From the NCBI GenBank assembly GCA_016192425.1, contig JACPUE010000017.1:36090-100089 (forward strand): 64,000 nt of DNA, read 5' to 3'. Source of the DNA: Burkholderiales bacterium. Its GTDB lineage: Bacteria > Pseudomonadota > Gammaproteobacteria > Burkholderiales > Burkholderiaceae_C. This document shows positions 26,415-40,320 of the stretch, piece by piece; positions within the stretch are counted from its first letter, which is position 1, and each line of letters opens with the position of its first letter. The notes under the pieces are model-generated. The model had not been told where the DNA came from and searched no databases. It was given only the letters and a program-made list of their open reading frames with translations. The position numbers were made by a program, and so were the translations under genes.

Positions 26415-27719
26415 TCAAGCGCCCTGGTCCCTGGGCGCAAAGGCACCCCCCTGGTAGTGTTGCACCTGCCCGTCGGGCAGCGCCAGCATCACGCGGTTGC
26501 GGCCGGTCTGCTTGCCTGCGTACAAGGCATGGTCGGCGCGCTGCAGCAGGGTTTCGAGCTGGTCTTCGTGGGGCTGCAGTTCGGCCACCCCGGCGGTGGC
26601 CTGAACGCGCAGGCGCAGCCCTTCAAAGGCAATGTCGGTGTCCGCCAGCACCTGCAGAAAACGCCGCGCCACCTCGCCCGCCTCACGCAGCGCCGTGTAG
26701 GGCATGAGCACCACAAACTCCTCGCCCCCCAGGCGCCCGGCAATGTCCACCTCGCGGAAGTTCTCGCGGCACAGTTGCGCCACGCGGCGCAGCACCTCGT
26801 CGCCCGCTGCGTGGCCGTGGTCGTCGTTGATGTGCTTGAAATGGTCCAGATCCAGCATCACCAGCGACATGGCGCGCCCCTCGCGCCGGGCACGGGCCAT
26901 TTCGTGGGTAAAGAGCTTTTCGTACTCGCGCCGGTTGTTCAGGCCCGTGAGCGGGTCGATGCTGGCCTGGATGCGCAGCGCCTCCTGCAGCGCGCGGCGC
27001 TGCTCCACTTCCTGGCGCAACTGGTCGTTGCTGGCCCGCGCCGCCATCAGCAGCGCATACTGCTGGCGCTGCAGCATCTGCACGCGCCAGGCGCTCACAT
27101 AGCCGATCACGATGGGCAGCGCCAGCACCAGGCTCAGCACCGCCAGTTCCTGTGTCTGCATCATGTGGCTCTGGTTGAGCATGGCCAGCGTAAACAACGC
27201 GCCAGCAATGGATACCGCCAAGGCATTGCACAGGCGGTTGGGTACAAAGACAAACAGCATGACCAGCATCAGCAGCGTCAGCGCATAGGTCCACATGGCA
27301 ATGTCGGGCCGCAGCACGTACACCAGCATGAAGCTGGCCAGGCCGATCAACTCGACCACGGTGGTCCACAGGCCCCGGGTGGCCAACAGCGGGTTGCGCA
27401 GCACGGCGCGTATCAGGGCCAGCACGCACAGCGCCACCACCACGCGCATGGCCAGCAAGCCCTGGAACGGGGCCGACCAGCCCATGGCCAGGTAGTCTGG
27501 AATGGCAAACAACAGAATCAGCACCACCCAGGTGCCCAGGGCCAGCAAGAGCTGGCGCGCCGTGAAATGCTGGCAATGCTGCTGGTAGCCCGCCTCGGTG
27601 TGCGGGTCGCTGAACTCTGCGCACCAGTCGCTGATGCGCCACTGCGCGCTAGAGGCGAGTTGCTCCATGCCCTCCAGCGCGTCTGGAAGGCCCAGCAGGG
27701 ATTTCAGGCGGTTCCGCAT
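26415..27719 (-). CDS. Membrane diguanylate cyclase (GGDEF)
   Basis: The 434-residue protein has an N-terminal half with six hydrophobic helices (from LLLALGTWVVLILLFAIPDY to VLSLVLALPIVIGYVSA, about 55-215), a short coiled coil and a C-terminal GGDEF domain. The active-site loop is GGEEF (about 329-333), and an R-E-V-D inhibitory site sits nine residues before it, so it should make cyclic-di-GMP with product feedback. The membrane part has no extracytoplasmic sensor domain of note. The last codons and stop overlap a half-copy-like GC dyad. Confidence 0.92.
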   Translation of the reverse strand: MRNRLKSLLGLPDALEGMEQLASSAQWRISDWCAEFSDPHTEAGYQQHCQHFTARQLLLALGTWVVLILLFAIPDYLAMGWSAPFQGLLAMRVVVALCVLALIRAVLRNPLLATRGLWTTVVELIGLASFMLVYVLRPDIAMWTYALTLLMLVMLFVFVPNRLCNALAVSIAGALFTLAMLNQSHMMQTQELAVLSLVLALPIVIGYVSAWRVQMLQRQQYALLMAARASNDQLRQEVEQRRALQEALRIQASIDPLTGLNNRREYEKLFTHEMARARREGRAMSLVMLDLDHFKHINDDHGHAAGDEVLRRVAQLCRENFREVDIAGRLGGEEFVVLMPYTALREAGEVARRFLQVLADTDIAFEGLRLRVQATAGVAELQPHEDQLETLLQRADHALYAGKQTGRNRVMLALPDGQVQHYQGGAFAPRDQGA

Positions 27720-27829
27720 AGGCGTAGGAATGCTCTCATGCCATTGTGCCCGCAGCCCGGCCGTTGCGGGGTTCTTTGCGCCTCAAGCCGGGGGGCTTTG
27801 GGGCGGGTATGGGGGAAGATTTCACAGCC

Positions 27830-28261
27830 TCACGCCTTGTACGTGGACAGCAGGATGCTGGTTTCGGTGTTGGCGATGCCCGGCGTGAGGCGGATGCGGC
27901 CCAGCGCCGCGTCAAACGCCTCCAGGCTTTCGGCACGCAGTTCGGCCACGATGTCCCAGCGGCCGTTGGTGGTGTGCAGCGTGCCCACCATGGGCTCGCC
28001 GCGCAGCGCGCGGATCACCTCGGGCGCGGCGTTGCCCTCGACGGCGATGCACATCCAGGCGCGGATGCGCTGCGGCTCCGAGTCGGGCCGCAGGCGCACG
28101 GTGTAGCCGACGATGACGCCGCCCTCCTCCATCTTGCGCAGGCGGTTCTGCACCGTGCCGCGCGAAACGCGCAGCTTGTGCGCCAGCGTGGCCACGGGCG
28201 TGCGCGCATCGGCACGCAGGATGCTGAGGATTTCGCGGTCGGTGTCGTCAAGCTTGGTCAT
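27830..28261 (-). CDS. Lrp/AsnC family regulator, partner of ctlX
   Basis: The 143-residue product is a compact Lrp-type protein: LDDTDREILSILRADARTPV winged helix with recognition helix VSRGTVQNRLRKME, then an AsnC ligand domain. It is divergent from the arginine-deiminase-like gene 135 bp away, and such pairs usually consist of the regulator and an amino-acid catabolic target. An amino acid such as citrulline or arginine is a plausible ligand, by inference. Confidence 0.92.
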   Translation of the reverse strand: MTKLDDTDREILSILRADARTPVATLAHKLRVSRGTVQNRLRKMEEGGVIVGYTVRLRPDSEPQRIRAWMCIAVEGNAAPEVIRALRGEPMVGTLHTTNGRWDIVAELRAESLEAFDAALGRIRLTPGIANTETSILLSTYKA

Positions 28262-28396
28262 GGTGCTGTTGCGTGCTGGCGTTTCGACAATTTTCACAGC
28301 TATTTGACCAGTCTGCCGGCTTTTTGTTGGTAGGGCCTGTTCGCACAATGCCTGCACCGCCCGCCAAGGGCACCCCTCACCCACCACCGCAAGACC

Positions 28397-29317
28397 ATGC
28401 CACCGCCCTCCCTCCAGGCCCCCGCCGCCGTCGCCATGGTGCGCCCGCACCACTTCCACCCCAACCCCGAGACCGCCGCCGACAACGCCTTCCAGCGCCC
28501 GGCCACCGCTGCCAGCGTGGCCGGGCAGGCCCATGCCGAGGTGACCGAGGCCGCCGCCCGGCTCGAAGCCGCCGGGGTGCGCGTGCACCTGTTCGACAGC
28601 CACGACCCGGCGACGCCCGACGCCGTGTTCCCGAACAACTGGTTCTCCACCCATGCAGGCGGCCACGTGGCGCTCTACCCCATGTACGCCCCCAACCGTC
28701 GGCGCGAACGGCGCGGCGACATCGTCGAGATGCTGAAAGCGCAGTACCGCGTGCAGGACGTGATCGACTACTCCGGCCTGGAGCACGACGGCATGGCCCT
28801 CGAAGGCACGGGCGCCATGGTGCTGGACCACATCGGCCGCATCGCCTACACCGCGCAATCGCACCGCGCCGACCCGGTGGCGCTGGAACGCTTTTGCACG
28901 CATTTCAACTTCGAGCCCATGGCCTTTGCCACCGCCGACGCGCAGGGCCGACCCTGCTACCACACCAACGTGATGCTGTGCGTGGGCACCGACTTCGCGC
29001 TCGGCGGCTTTCACCTCATCGCCGACCCGCAGCGGCGCGAGGCCGTGCGCGCGCGGCTGCGCGAAAGCGGGCGCCAACTCATCGAACTCGACGCGCGCCA
29101 GATCGGCGAGTTTGCGGGCAACGCGCTGGAGCTCACGGGGCATGGCGGCCAGCGGCTGCTGGCCCTGTCCGAGCGCGCGGCCGCCAGCCTGGGTGCTGCG
29201 CAAAAAGCCGTGATCGAACGCAGCGCCGCGCTGCTGCCGCTGCGCGTGCCCACCATCGAACTGGCGGGCGGCTCGGTGCGCTGCATGCTGGCGGGCATCC
29301 ACCTGGCGCCCCGCTGA
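28397..29317 (+). CDS. ctlX: CtlX-type citrulline utilisation hydrolase (amidinotransferase superfamily)
   Basis: The 306-residue protein belongs to the guanidino-group-modifying pentein fold: VFPNNWFSTH near the start, LEGTGAMVLDH with the catalytic Glu/Asp region, CYHTNVMLCVG with the catalytic His and a C-terminal Cys nucleophile in SVRCMLAGIHL. These match the family annotated as citrulline hydrolase CtlX rather than arginine deiminase proper. The neighbouring Lrp-type gene supports an amino-acid catabolic role. The exact substrate is inferred from family only. Confidence 0.82.
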   Translation: MPPPSLQAPAAVAMVRPHHFHPNPETAADNAFQRPATAASVAGQAHAEVTEAAARLEAAGVRVHLFDSHDPATPDAVFPNNWFSTHAGGHVALYPMYAPNRRRERRGDIVEMLKAQYRVQDVIDYSGLEHDGMALEGTGAMVLDHIGRIAYTAQSHRADPVALERFCTHFNFEPMAFATADAQGRPCYHTNVMLCVGTDFALGGFHLIADPQRREAVRARLRESGRQLIELDARQIGEFAGNALELTGHGGQRLLALSERAAASLGAAQKAVIERSAALLPLRVPTIELAGGSVRCMLAGIHLAPR

Positions 29318-29402
29318 CGCCTGAGCGACAGACGGCCCCCCAGCGCACCAATGTCGCCACCTACCATGGGGTTCACCACAACCCTGCAGGAGACAACGCA
29401 CC

Positions 29403-30293
29403 ATGGCATCCCCCGAGTTTGCAACCCTGGTTTCTGGCTACACCTTTCTCGAAGGCCCGCGCTGGCACGCTGGCCGCCTGTGGCTGTCAGACTTCTATTC
29501 CCACCAAGTCATCGCTGTGGGCATGGATGGGCAGGTGGAAAAGATCGCCGACGTTCCAGGGCAACCATCGGGCCTGGGATGGCTGCCCGATGGGCGGCTG
29601 CTCATCGTCTCGATGCGCGACCGCAAGCTGCTGCGCCGCGAAGCCGACGGCCGCATCGTTGAGCACGCCGACCTCTCGGGCGTTGCCAGGGGCCACGCCA
29701 ACGACATGGCCGTCGATCGCCACGGCCATGCCTACGTGGGCAATTTCGGTTTCGACCTGATGGGCGGTGCGCCCGTGGATACCGCCAGCCTGGCCTGCGT
29801 GTCGCCCGACGGCGCAGTGCGCAACGTTGCCGATGGCCTGTACTTTCCCAACGGCGCCATGGTCACGCCCGATGGCAAGACCCTCATCGTGGTCGAGACG
29901 TTTGGCAACCGCATCTCGGCCTTTGACGTACACCCCGACCATGGCCTGGGGCCGCGCCGGGACTGGGCGGTGTTTGGCCCCCTGCCCGAGGGGCGCGAGC
30001 TGGCCACGGTGATTCCCCAGGCCAAGGTGGCCCCCGACGGCGCCACGCTGGACGCCGAGGGCGCTGTGTGGCTGGCAGATGCCATAGGTCACCGGGTGCT
30101 GCGCGTGGCCGAAGGCGGCAAAGTGCTGGACGAAATCTCCACCGGTGGCATGGGCGTCTTTGCCTGCACCCTGGGCGGCCCCGACGGCCACACCCTGTTC
30201 CTGTGTGTGGCGCCGGATTTTCAAGAGCACCTGCGAAAAGACGCCCGTGAAGCGGCCATCTGGACGGTGCGCGTGCCGGTGCCGGGCGTCTGA
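29403..30293 (+). CDS. SMP-30/gluconolactonase family protein
   Basis: The 296-residue product is a six-bladed propeller of the SMP-30/Gnl/LRE type, starting with FLEGPRWHAGRLWLSDFYS (metal-binding Glu) and containing GHANDMAVDRHGHAYVGNFG and FPNGAMVTPDGKTLIVVETF (metal-binding Asn/Asp). Members hydrolyse sugar lactones or related esters with a divalent metal. There is a purine-rich ribosome site (CAGGAG) 9 bp before the ATG. No sugar-catabolic genes lie nearby, so the substrate is open. Confidence 0.9.
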   Translation: MASPEFATLVSGYTFLEGPRWHAGRLWLSDFYSHQVIAVGMDGQVEKIADVPGQPSGLGWLPDGRLLIVSMRDRKLLRREADGRIVEHADLSGVARGHANDMAVDRHGHAYVGNFGFDLMGGAPVDTASLACVSPDGAVRNVADGLYFPNGAMVTPDGKTLIVVETFGNRISAFDVHPDHGLGPRRDWAVFGPLPEGRELATVIPQAKVAPDGATLDAEGAVWLADAIGHRVLRVAEGGKVLDEISTGGMGVFACTLGGPDGHTLFLCVAPDFQEHLRKDAREAAIWTVRVPVPGV

Positions 30294-30301
30294 CCTGGGG
30301 G

Positions 30302-30673
30302 TCAGCCCGATGGGGGGCTGGGAACCTGCGCCTGCAGGCTGGCGTCGCACCCCACCCCCGCCGCAATCCAGCGCCGTGCCAGCGCACGCTGCAGGCGCAC
30401 GGCCCAGGGCTGCGTCCAGCCCGTCACGGCGCCGGGCTCCTGCACCATGCCGCACAGGTAGCGCTGCTGCGCATCGCTCCAGCGCAGCGCAGCACACGGC
30501 CCTGTGCGCCGACGTGACACCAGCACGCCCAGCGGGCAAGGCTCGGCCAGGCAGCACAGGCCGCAGCCGTTGCAGGGCGCGCCCTCGGGGGGCTTCAGGG
30601 GCGCCGCAGGCTCCAGCCACACCACCGCCTGCAGGGCGGCTGGCCGTGGCGGGGGGCTGTGCGTGCGCGGCAT
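30302..30673 (-). CDS. Small Cys-rich protein with CxxCxxCC motif
   Basis: The 123-residue product carries a C-N-G-C-G-L-C-C cluster followed by A-E-P-C-P-L-G and two later Cys (G-P-C-A-A-L and Y-L-C-G-M), a pattern seen in YkgJ-like putative zinc or iron-sulfur proteins. It starts 13 bp after the deacetylase-caspase gene on the same strand and is probably co-transcribed with it. No membrane segment or signal peptide is evident. Function unknown. Confidence 0.7.
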   Translation of the reverse strand: MPRTHSPPPRPAALQAVVWLEPAAPLKPPEGAPCNGCGLCCLAEPCPLGVLVSRRRTGPCAALRWSDAQQRYLCGMVQEPGAVTGWTQPWAVRLQRALARRWIAAGVGCDASLQAQVPSPPSG

Positions 30674-30686
30674 GGCGTGCCGGGAT

Positions 30687-33443
30687 TTACAGGCCCAGCT
30701 TTTCGCGCAGCTTGTCTGCCGCAGCGCTCTTGGGCGCCAGCTCCAGGTACGTGGCGTAGGCCCTGCGGGCGCGCTCGGTGTCACCGGCTTTGTCCAGCGC
30801 ATCCCCCAGGTTGAGGTAGGCAATGGCCCGCGAGGGATCCATGCGGATGGTGTTGTCAAACCAGCGCGCAGCCTCCACGAATTTGTCTTGCCGGTAGTAC
30901 ACAAAGCCCAGGTTGTTGGCGGCCAGGGCAAAGTCTGGGCGCAGCTTGAGGGCTTCGGTGAACTGGGCCTCGGCTTGCTCGTACTGCTTTTCGCGGTAGA
31001 GCTGCAGGCCGCGGTCGTTGGCGCGCTGGGCGAGCTGGCGGTTGGACAGCGCGACCGCTTGCGGCGGCACGATTTTCTGCTCCTGCCCCTGCAAATCCTT
31101 GACCAGCACCGGCGCCACCTTGGGCGCTGCGGCCTTGCCCGCTCCCGCGGCAGCGGCCGCCGCCACGGGCGTTGCGGGCCGGCTGGCGTCGAGCCTGGTG
31201 TTCATGGCGATGGCATCGCTGGGCAGCTGCGTGCTTTGCGCGCTGAGGTATTCGGTCTCGGTGGGCAGCTCAAAGACAAAGTCCCCCCCTTCCGAGCCCG
31301 GCAGGCTGCCGAACGCAGGCGTCTGGCTGGAGGCCGATGCCACGGCCGGGGCCACATACGCCGCAAGCTCGGTGGCGGTGATGATGCCGTCGCCGTTGAG
31401 GTCTCCTTTGCCTGCCAGCCCTTGCAGCAGCGCCCAGGTGAACACCGAATGCCCATTGGGGCCGCCGTCGGCCACCATCTGGTCGGCGCCCCCGGCGGTG
31501 AGCATCTGGCGCCCGATGCGCTTGAAGTTGTCGCGCAGGAAGTTGCCGTTGCCGCCTCCCCGCGTCAGGCCCAGGCCGCTGTAGCAGGCGTCCATGACAA
31601 ACAGGGTGTGCTTGGCCGACACGCTCTCGGCAATGTTCTGCAGGTCGCTCATGGGGATGGCGTCGGTGGCGAACTGCTGCGGGTCGGAGTCTGCGGGAAT
31701 GATGTAGCCCAGGTCGCGCCCCGAGGTGAGTTTGCGCGTGGCGCCGTGCCCGGCAAAAAAGACGAACAGGCGGTCGTTCTTCTGCATGCCGCTGTGGGCC
31801 AGCTTGTCATGGAAGGCCGCCAGGATGTTGGCCCGCGTGGCCTCCTTGTTTTCGAGGGTCACGACGCGGTCTGGCGAAAAGCCGAACTTCTGGATCAGCG
31901 CTTCGCGCACCGAGCGCGCGTCGCGCACGGCGTATTGCAGGCGCGGCCAGCGCGCGTAGTCGTCAATGCCCACCACGATGGCCCAGGACTGGCTGTAGCT
32001 CCCCGCCGTCACGGCCGCCGGTGCAGCAGCCGGTTGCGCAGCCTTGGGCACGGTGAAGGCCTTGCCGTCCCAGGTGGCAAACTGGTAGCCGTCGGCCACC
32101 AGCTTGGCCAGGATGCCGGGCAGCGCCTTGACTGTGCGTTCGTGGATGTCGTGGAACAGGATGATGCCCCGGCCCTCCTTGTCCAGCGTCGAAAGCACAC
32201 GCTGCGCGATGGAGGCGGGCACCGGGTCGGCCCAGTCGAGCGAGTCCACGTTCCACATCACCGAGCGCAGGTGCGCGGCTTGCAGGATCTCCATGCCCTC
32301 GGCGTTGCGCGCACCGTACGGAAAGCGGAACAGCTCCGAGCGGCGCGTGTCCACGCTGGTGAGCAGCTTGTCGGTGAGCAGGATCTCGTCGCGCAGCGCA
32401 TCGCCGCTGCGCTTGGACAGCTGTGCATGCGTGAGGCTGTGGTTGGCCAGCACATGGCCTGCGGCCAGCAACTGGCGGGCCACCTCGGCACGCGGCCCCA
32501 GGCGGGGCTTGCCATCGGCGCCCACCGCGCCCAGGTTGCTGCCCACCTCGAAGAAGACCGCAGGCACGTCGTACTGCTTGAGGATGGCCGCGATCTCGGG
32601 GGTGTAGGTGCCATGCGGGCCGTCGTCGAAGGTCAGCACCAGGGTCTTGGGCGGCAGGTCGCGGCCCGAGAATTCGGCGCGTTCGGCATTCTTGCCCTTG
32701 CCGGGCGCGGGCTCGGGGTAAGGCAGCACCACGCCATGGTCGCGCAGGATGGACTCGCGGCTGTACAGGCGCTGCAGCCGGGCAACGTAGTCGTTCCAGC
32801 GCTCGCGGCGCAGGGTGATGCCGCGGCTTTCGAAGCGGCCGAAGACCTCGCGGATTTCCTTTTCGTAGTTGCGCTCGATCTCGGCCAGTGCGTCCAGGTC
32901 CTCGGCCATGCGCTTGTGCAGCTTGATGGCCGGCAGGGTGCCATCGCGCGCCATGAGGGCCTGCCACTGGCGCATGATTTCGCGGAAGGCCAGGCGGTCC
33001 GCGTCGAACAGCTCGGGGTCGCTCTCCACATAGTCCAGCAGCGCCGAGAGAACGGCCAGGCGCTGGCGCGGCGCGGCCAGCGGGCCGCCATCGAACAGTG
33101 CCTGCAGTTCCTGCGCCTTGGCAAGGTTGGCGTGGAACAAGGCCATGCCCGCCTGGTTGGCTGCGGCCTTCTCTGCTGCGCTCAGCTTGCCCTCGTCGGC
33201 CAGCAGCACAATGATCTTGCGGTAGTTGGCCAGCACCTCGCGCAAGGGCGCCATTGCACGGGCCTGCGCATCGGCATCGGCCAGGGCGCTGGCGCCCCCC
33301 GGCGCAGATGGCGACGCCGATGGCGGCGGCGTTGCGGCAACGGCACTGGAGCCGCCCTCAGGCGCCCAGGCCCACCATCCCCCTGCGGCCAGTGCGGCCA
33401 ACACCACGGCGCTGGCCGCCGTCTTCCACGGCTTGTTCTTCAT
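30687..33443 (-). CDS. Polysaccharide deacetylase / caspase-like / EF-hand / TPR fusion protein
   Basis: This 918-residue protein joins four modules. A signal anchor (about 8-27) and a helical region come first. A NodB-type deacetylase follows (about 265-465) with TFDDGP (271-276), zinc-site HSLTH (335-339), RFPYGARN (373-380), WNVDSLDW (397-404) and ILFHDIH. Next is a C14 caspase-like domain (about 486-725) with catalytic His566 in FFAGHGAT and Cys620 in VMDACYSG, and an EF-hand loop 681-692 (DLNGDGIITATE). TPR repeats occupy about 805-905. All catalytic residues are present. The deacetylase and anchor imply a periplasmic position. I start at 33443 with a GGGGAAGAG ribosome site. It could link peptidoglycan or exopolysaccharide modification to regulated proteolysis; this is inference. 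Confidence 0.88.
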   Translation of the reverse strand: MKNKPWKTAASAVVLAALAAGGWWAWAPEGGSSAVAATPPPSASPSAPGGASALADADAQARAMAPLREVLANYRKIIVLLADEGKLSAAEKAAANQAGMALFHANLAKAQELQALFDGGPLAAPRQRLAVLSALLDYVESDPELFDADRLAFREIMRQWQALMARDGTLPAIKLHKRMAEDLDALAEIERNYEKEIREVFGRFESRGITLRRERWNDYVARLQRLYSRESILRDHGVVLPYPEPAPGKGKNAERAEFSGRDLPPKTLVLTFDDGPHGTYTPEIAAILKQYDVPAVFFEVGSNLGAVGADGKPRLGPRAEVARQLLAAGHVLANHSLTHAQLSKRSGDALRDEILLTDKLLTSVDTRRSELFRFPYGARNAEGMEILQAAHLRSVMWNVDSLDWADPVPASIAQRVLSTLDKEGRGIILFHDIHERTVKALPGILAKLVADGYQFATWDGKAFTVPKAAQPAAAPAAVTAGSYSQSWAIVVGIDDYARWPRLQYAVRDARSVREALIQKFGFSPDRVVTLENKEATRANILAAFHDKLAHSGMQKNDRLFVFFAGHGATRKLTSGRDLGYIIPADSDPQQFATDAIPMSDLQNIAESVSAKHTLFVMDACYSGLGLTRGGGNGNFLRDNFKRIGRQMLTAGGADQMVADGGPNGHSVFTWALLQGLAGKGDLNGDGIITATELAAYVAPAVASASSQTPAFGSLPGSEGGDFVFELPTETEYLSAQSTQLPSDAIAMNTRLDASRPATPVAAAAAAGAGKAAAPKVAPVLVKDLQGQEQKIVPPQAVALSNRQLAQRANDRGLQLYREKQYEQAEAQFTEALKLRPDFALAANNLGFVYYRQDKFVEAARWFDNTIRMDPSRAIAYLNLGDALDKAGDTERARRAYATYLELAPKSAAADKLREKLGL

Positions 33444-33545
33444 GGCTCTCTTCCCCCCGTCGAATTCACGGAACGGCGCGCAGGATAACGCACCCACAGG
33501 GCCGGGCTGCCGCCGCTACGCCCTCAGCGGGCCAGCACCCAGCCC

Positions 33546-39398
<5,853 letters not shown>

Positions 39399-39533
39399 GG
39401 TGGGGCAGTCAGGAGATGAGGCCCCACATTCTAGAAACGCTGGCGCGTTGCGCATGGAACGCGCCCACATGCCCCTGCACGTTGGCGCACCATGCACTCC
39501 AGCGGCAGGGCACAGACCTGCCGTGCCTGGGGA

Positions 39534-39977
39534 TCAACCGCGCAAGGCTGCTTCGAGTTCCTTGCAGTGGTCTGCGCCTGCTGCGGCCTGGATCTTGGGC
39601 AGCAGTTCGATCAGTTCCTGGAGGTTGGCCGCCGATTCGACCGAGAGGTTCAGCCGGAACCCGCGCAGGCCCAGGCTGGCTGTGATCTTGGTGGCCAGCG
39701 CCCTGCCTTCGAGGTAGCGCTGCTGGTCGCTGTGCTGGACATGCGGCTCTGCGCCGGACGCGGCTGCCGCAGGCTTGGCAGAACCGGCCGCAGGCTCCAG
39801 GAAGCCTTGATCCACCAGGGACTGCACATCGGCCTGCGCGGCACCGGTGGCTGCCAGCACCTGATCCACGGTCTTTTGCCCGTCAAACAGGATGAACAGC
39901 GTGCGCTGCCGGGGCGTGATGCTGGGCAAGCGCTGCTTGAACGCCTGCTGACCCGCTTCAGTCTTGGTGTATTTCAT
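39534..39977 (-). CDS. Conserved hypothetical protein with winged-helix-like N-terminus
   Basis: The 147-residue product begins with a helical segment (MKYTKTEAGQQAFKQR) and a stretch that reads like a degenerate winged helix (TLFILFDGQKTVDQVLAATG, then ADVQSLVDQGFLEP). An Ala/Pro linker follows, then a helical C-terminus (SLGLRGFRLNLSVESAANLQELIELLPKI). There is no signal peptide or membrane segment. I do not recognise a characterised family. It sits alone on the minus strand between a small membrane protein and uvrA. Confidence 0.65.
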   Translation of the reverse strand: MKYTKTEAGQQAFKQRLPSITPRQRTLFILFDGQKTVDQVLAATGAAQADVQSLVDQGFLEPAAGSAKPAAAASGAEPHVQHSDQQRYLEGRALATKITASLGLRGFRLNLSVESAANLQELIELLPKIQAAAGADHCKELEAALRG

Positions 39978-40081
39978 GCGAGTGTCCTATCAGGCTGTCA
40001 TGAAACACACTACATCTTTTTACGAACAGGGGCTACTAGGGCATGCCCGGCCTGGGCGGGCCCCAGCCTGCGGCAGCGGGT

Positions 40082-40228
40082 TTACTTGCTGGCGGCAGCT
40101 GCGGGCTCGGGCGCATGGGTGGCTTCGGCGCCATGCTTTTCACCCCCCATGTCGATGTCGCCGCCCTTGCTCAAGATGAACAGCGCCAGGGCTGCAAACA
40201 CCGCGAATCCAACTGCAATTTTCCACAT
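40082..40228 (-). CDS. Small single-pass membrane protein (48 residues)
   Basis: This short open frame encodes one hydrophobic helix at its very start (WKIAVGFAVFAALALFILS) and a charged Ala/Glu/His tail. A purine-rich GAAGAGAGA precedes the ATG. It lies downstream of the MHS transporter on the same strand, beyond a hairpin that resembles a terminator, so it may or may not be in the same transcript. It is a plausible small protein, not a recognised family. Confidence 0.55.
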   Translation of the reverse strand: MWKIAVGFAVFAALALFILSKGGDIDMGGEKHGAEATHAPEPAAAASK

Positions 40229-40243
40229 ATGCGTTCTCTCTTC

Positions 40244-40270
40244 AAAACAAAGGCCCCCTTGCGAGGGCCT
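40244..40270 (-). terminator. Terminator-like hairpin after the MHS transporter
   Basis: On the minus strand AGGCCC and GGGCCT (40251-40270 overall) form a 6-bp stem followed by TTTGTTTTG. It lies about 50 bp after the transporter stop and 16 bp before the 48-codon gene. Confidence 0.5.
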
Positions 40271-40276
40271 GTCAGA

Positions 40277-40304
40277 TAGCCTGCAGCGCAGGCGCTGCAG
40301 GCTA
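40277..40304. repeat. 28-bp near-perfect palindrome
   Basis: Thirteen bases (TAGCCTGCAGCGC) are followed by two bases and their exact reverse complement. It lies between the transporter stop and the terminator-like hairpin. It could form an mRNA hairpin or be a protein-binding dyad. Confidence 0.7.
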
Positions 40305-40320
40305 CACCACACCAGCGGGC

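Noticed and set aside
26411..26450. A possible thirteenth repeat copy at the end of the diguanylate cyclase gene
   Set aside because: Only the GGCT and AGCGCC/GGGCGC half is recognisable; the GCTAT...ATAGC dyad is absent, so it may be chance in GC-rich sequence.
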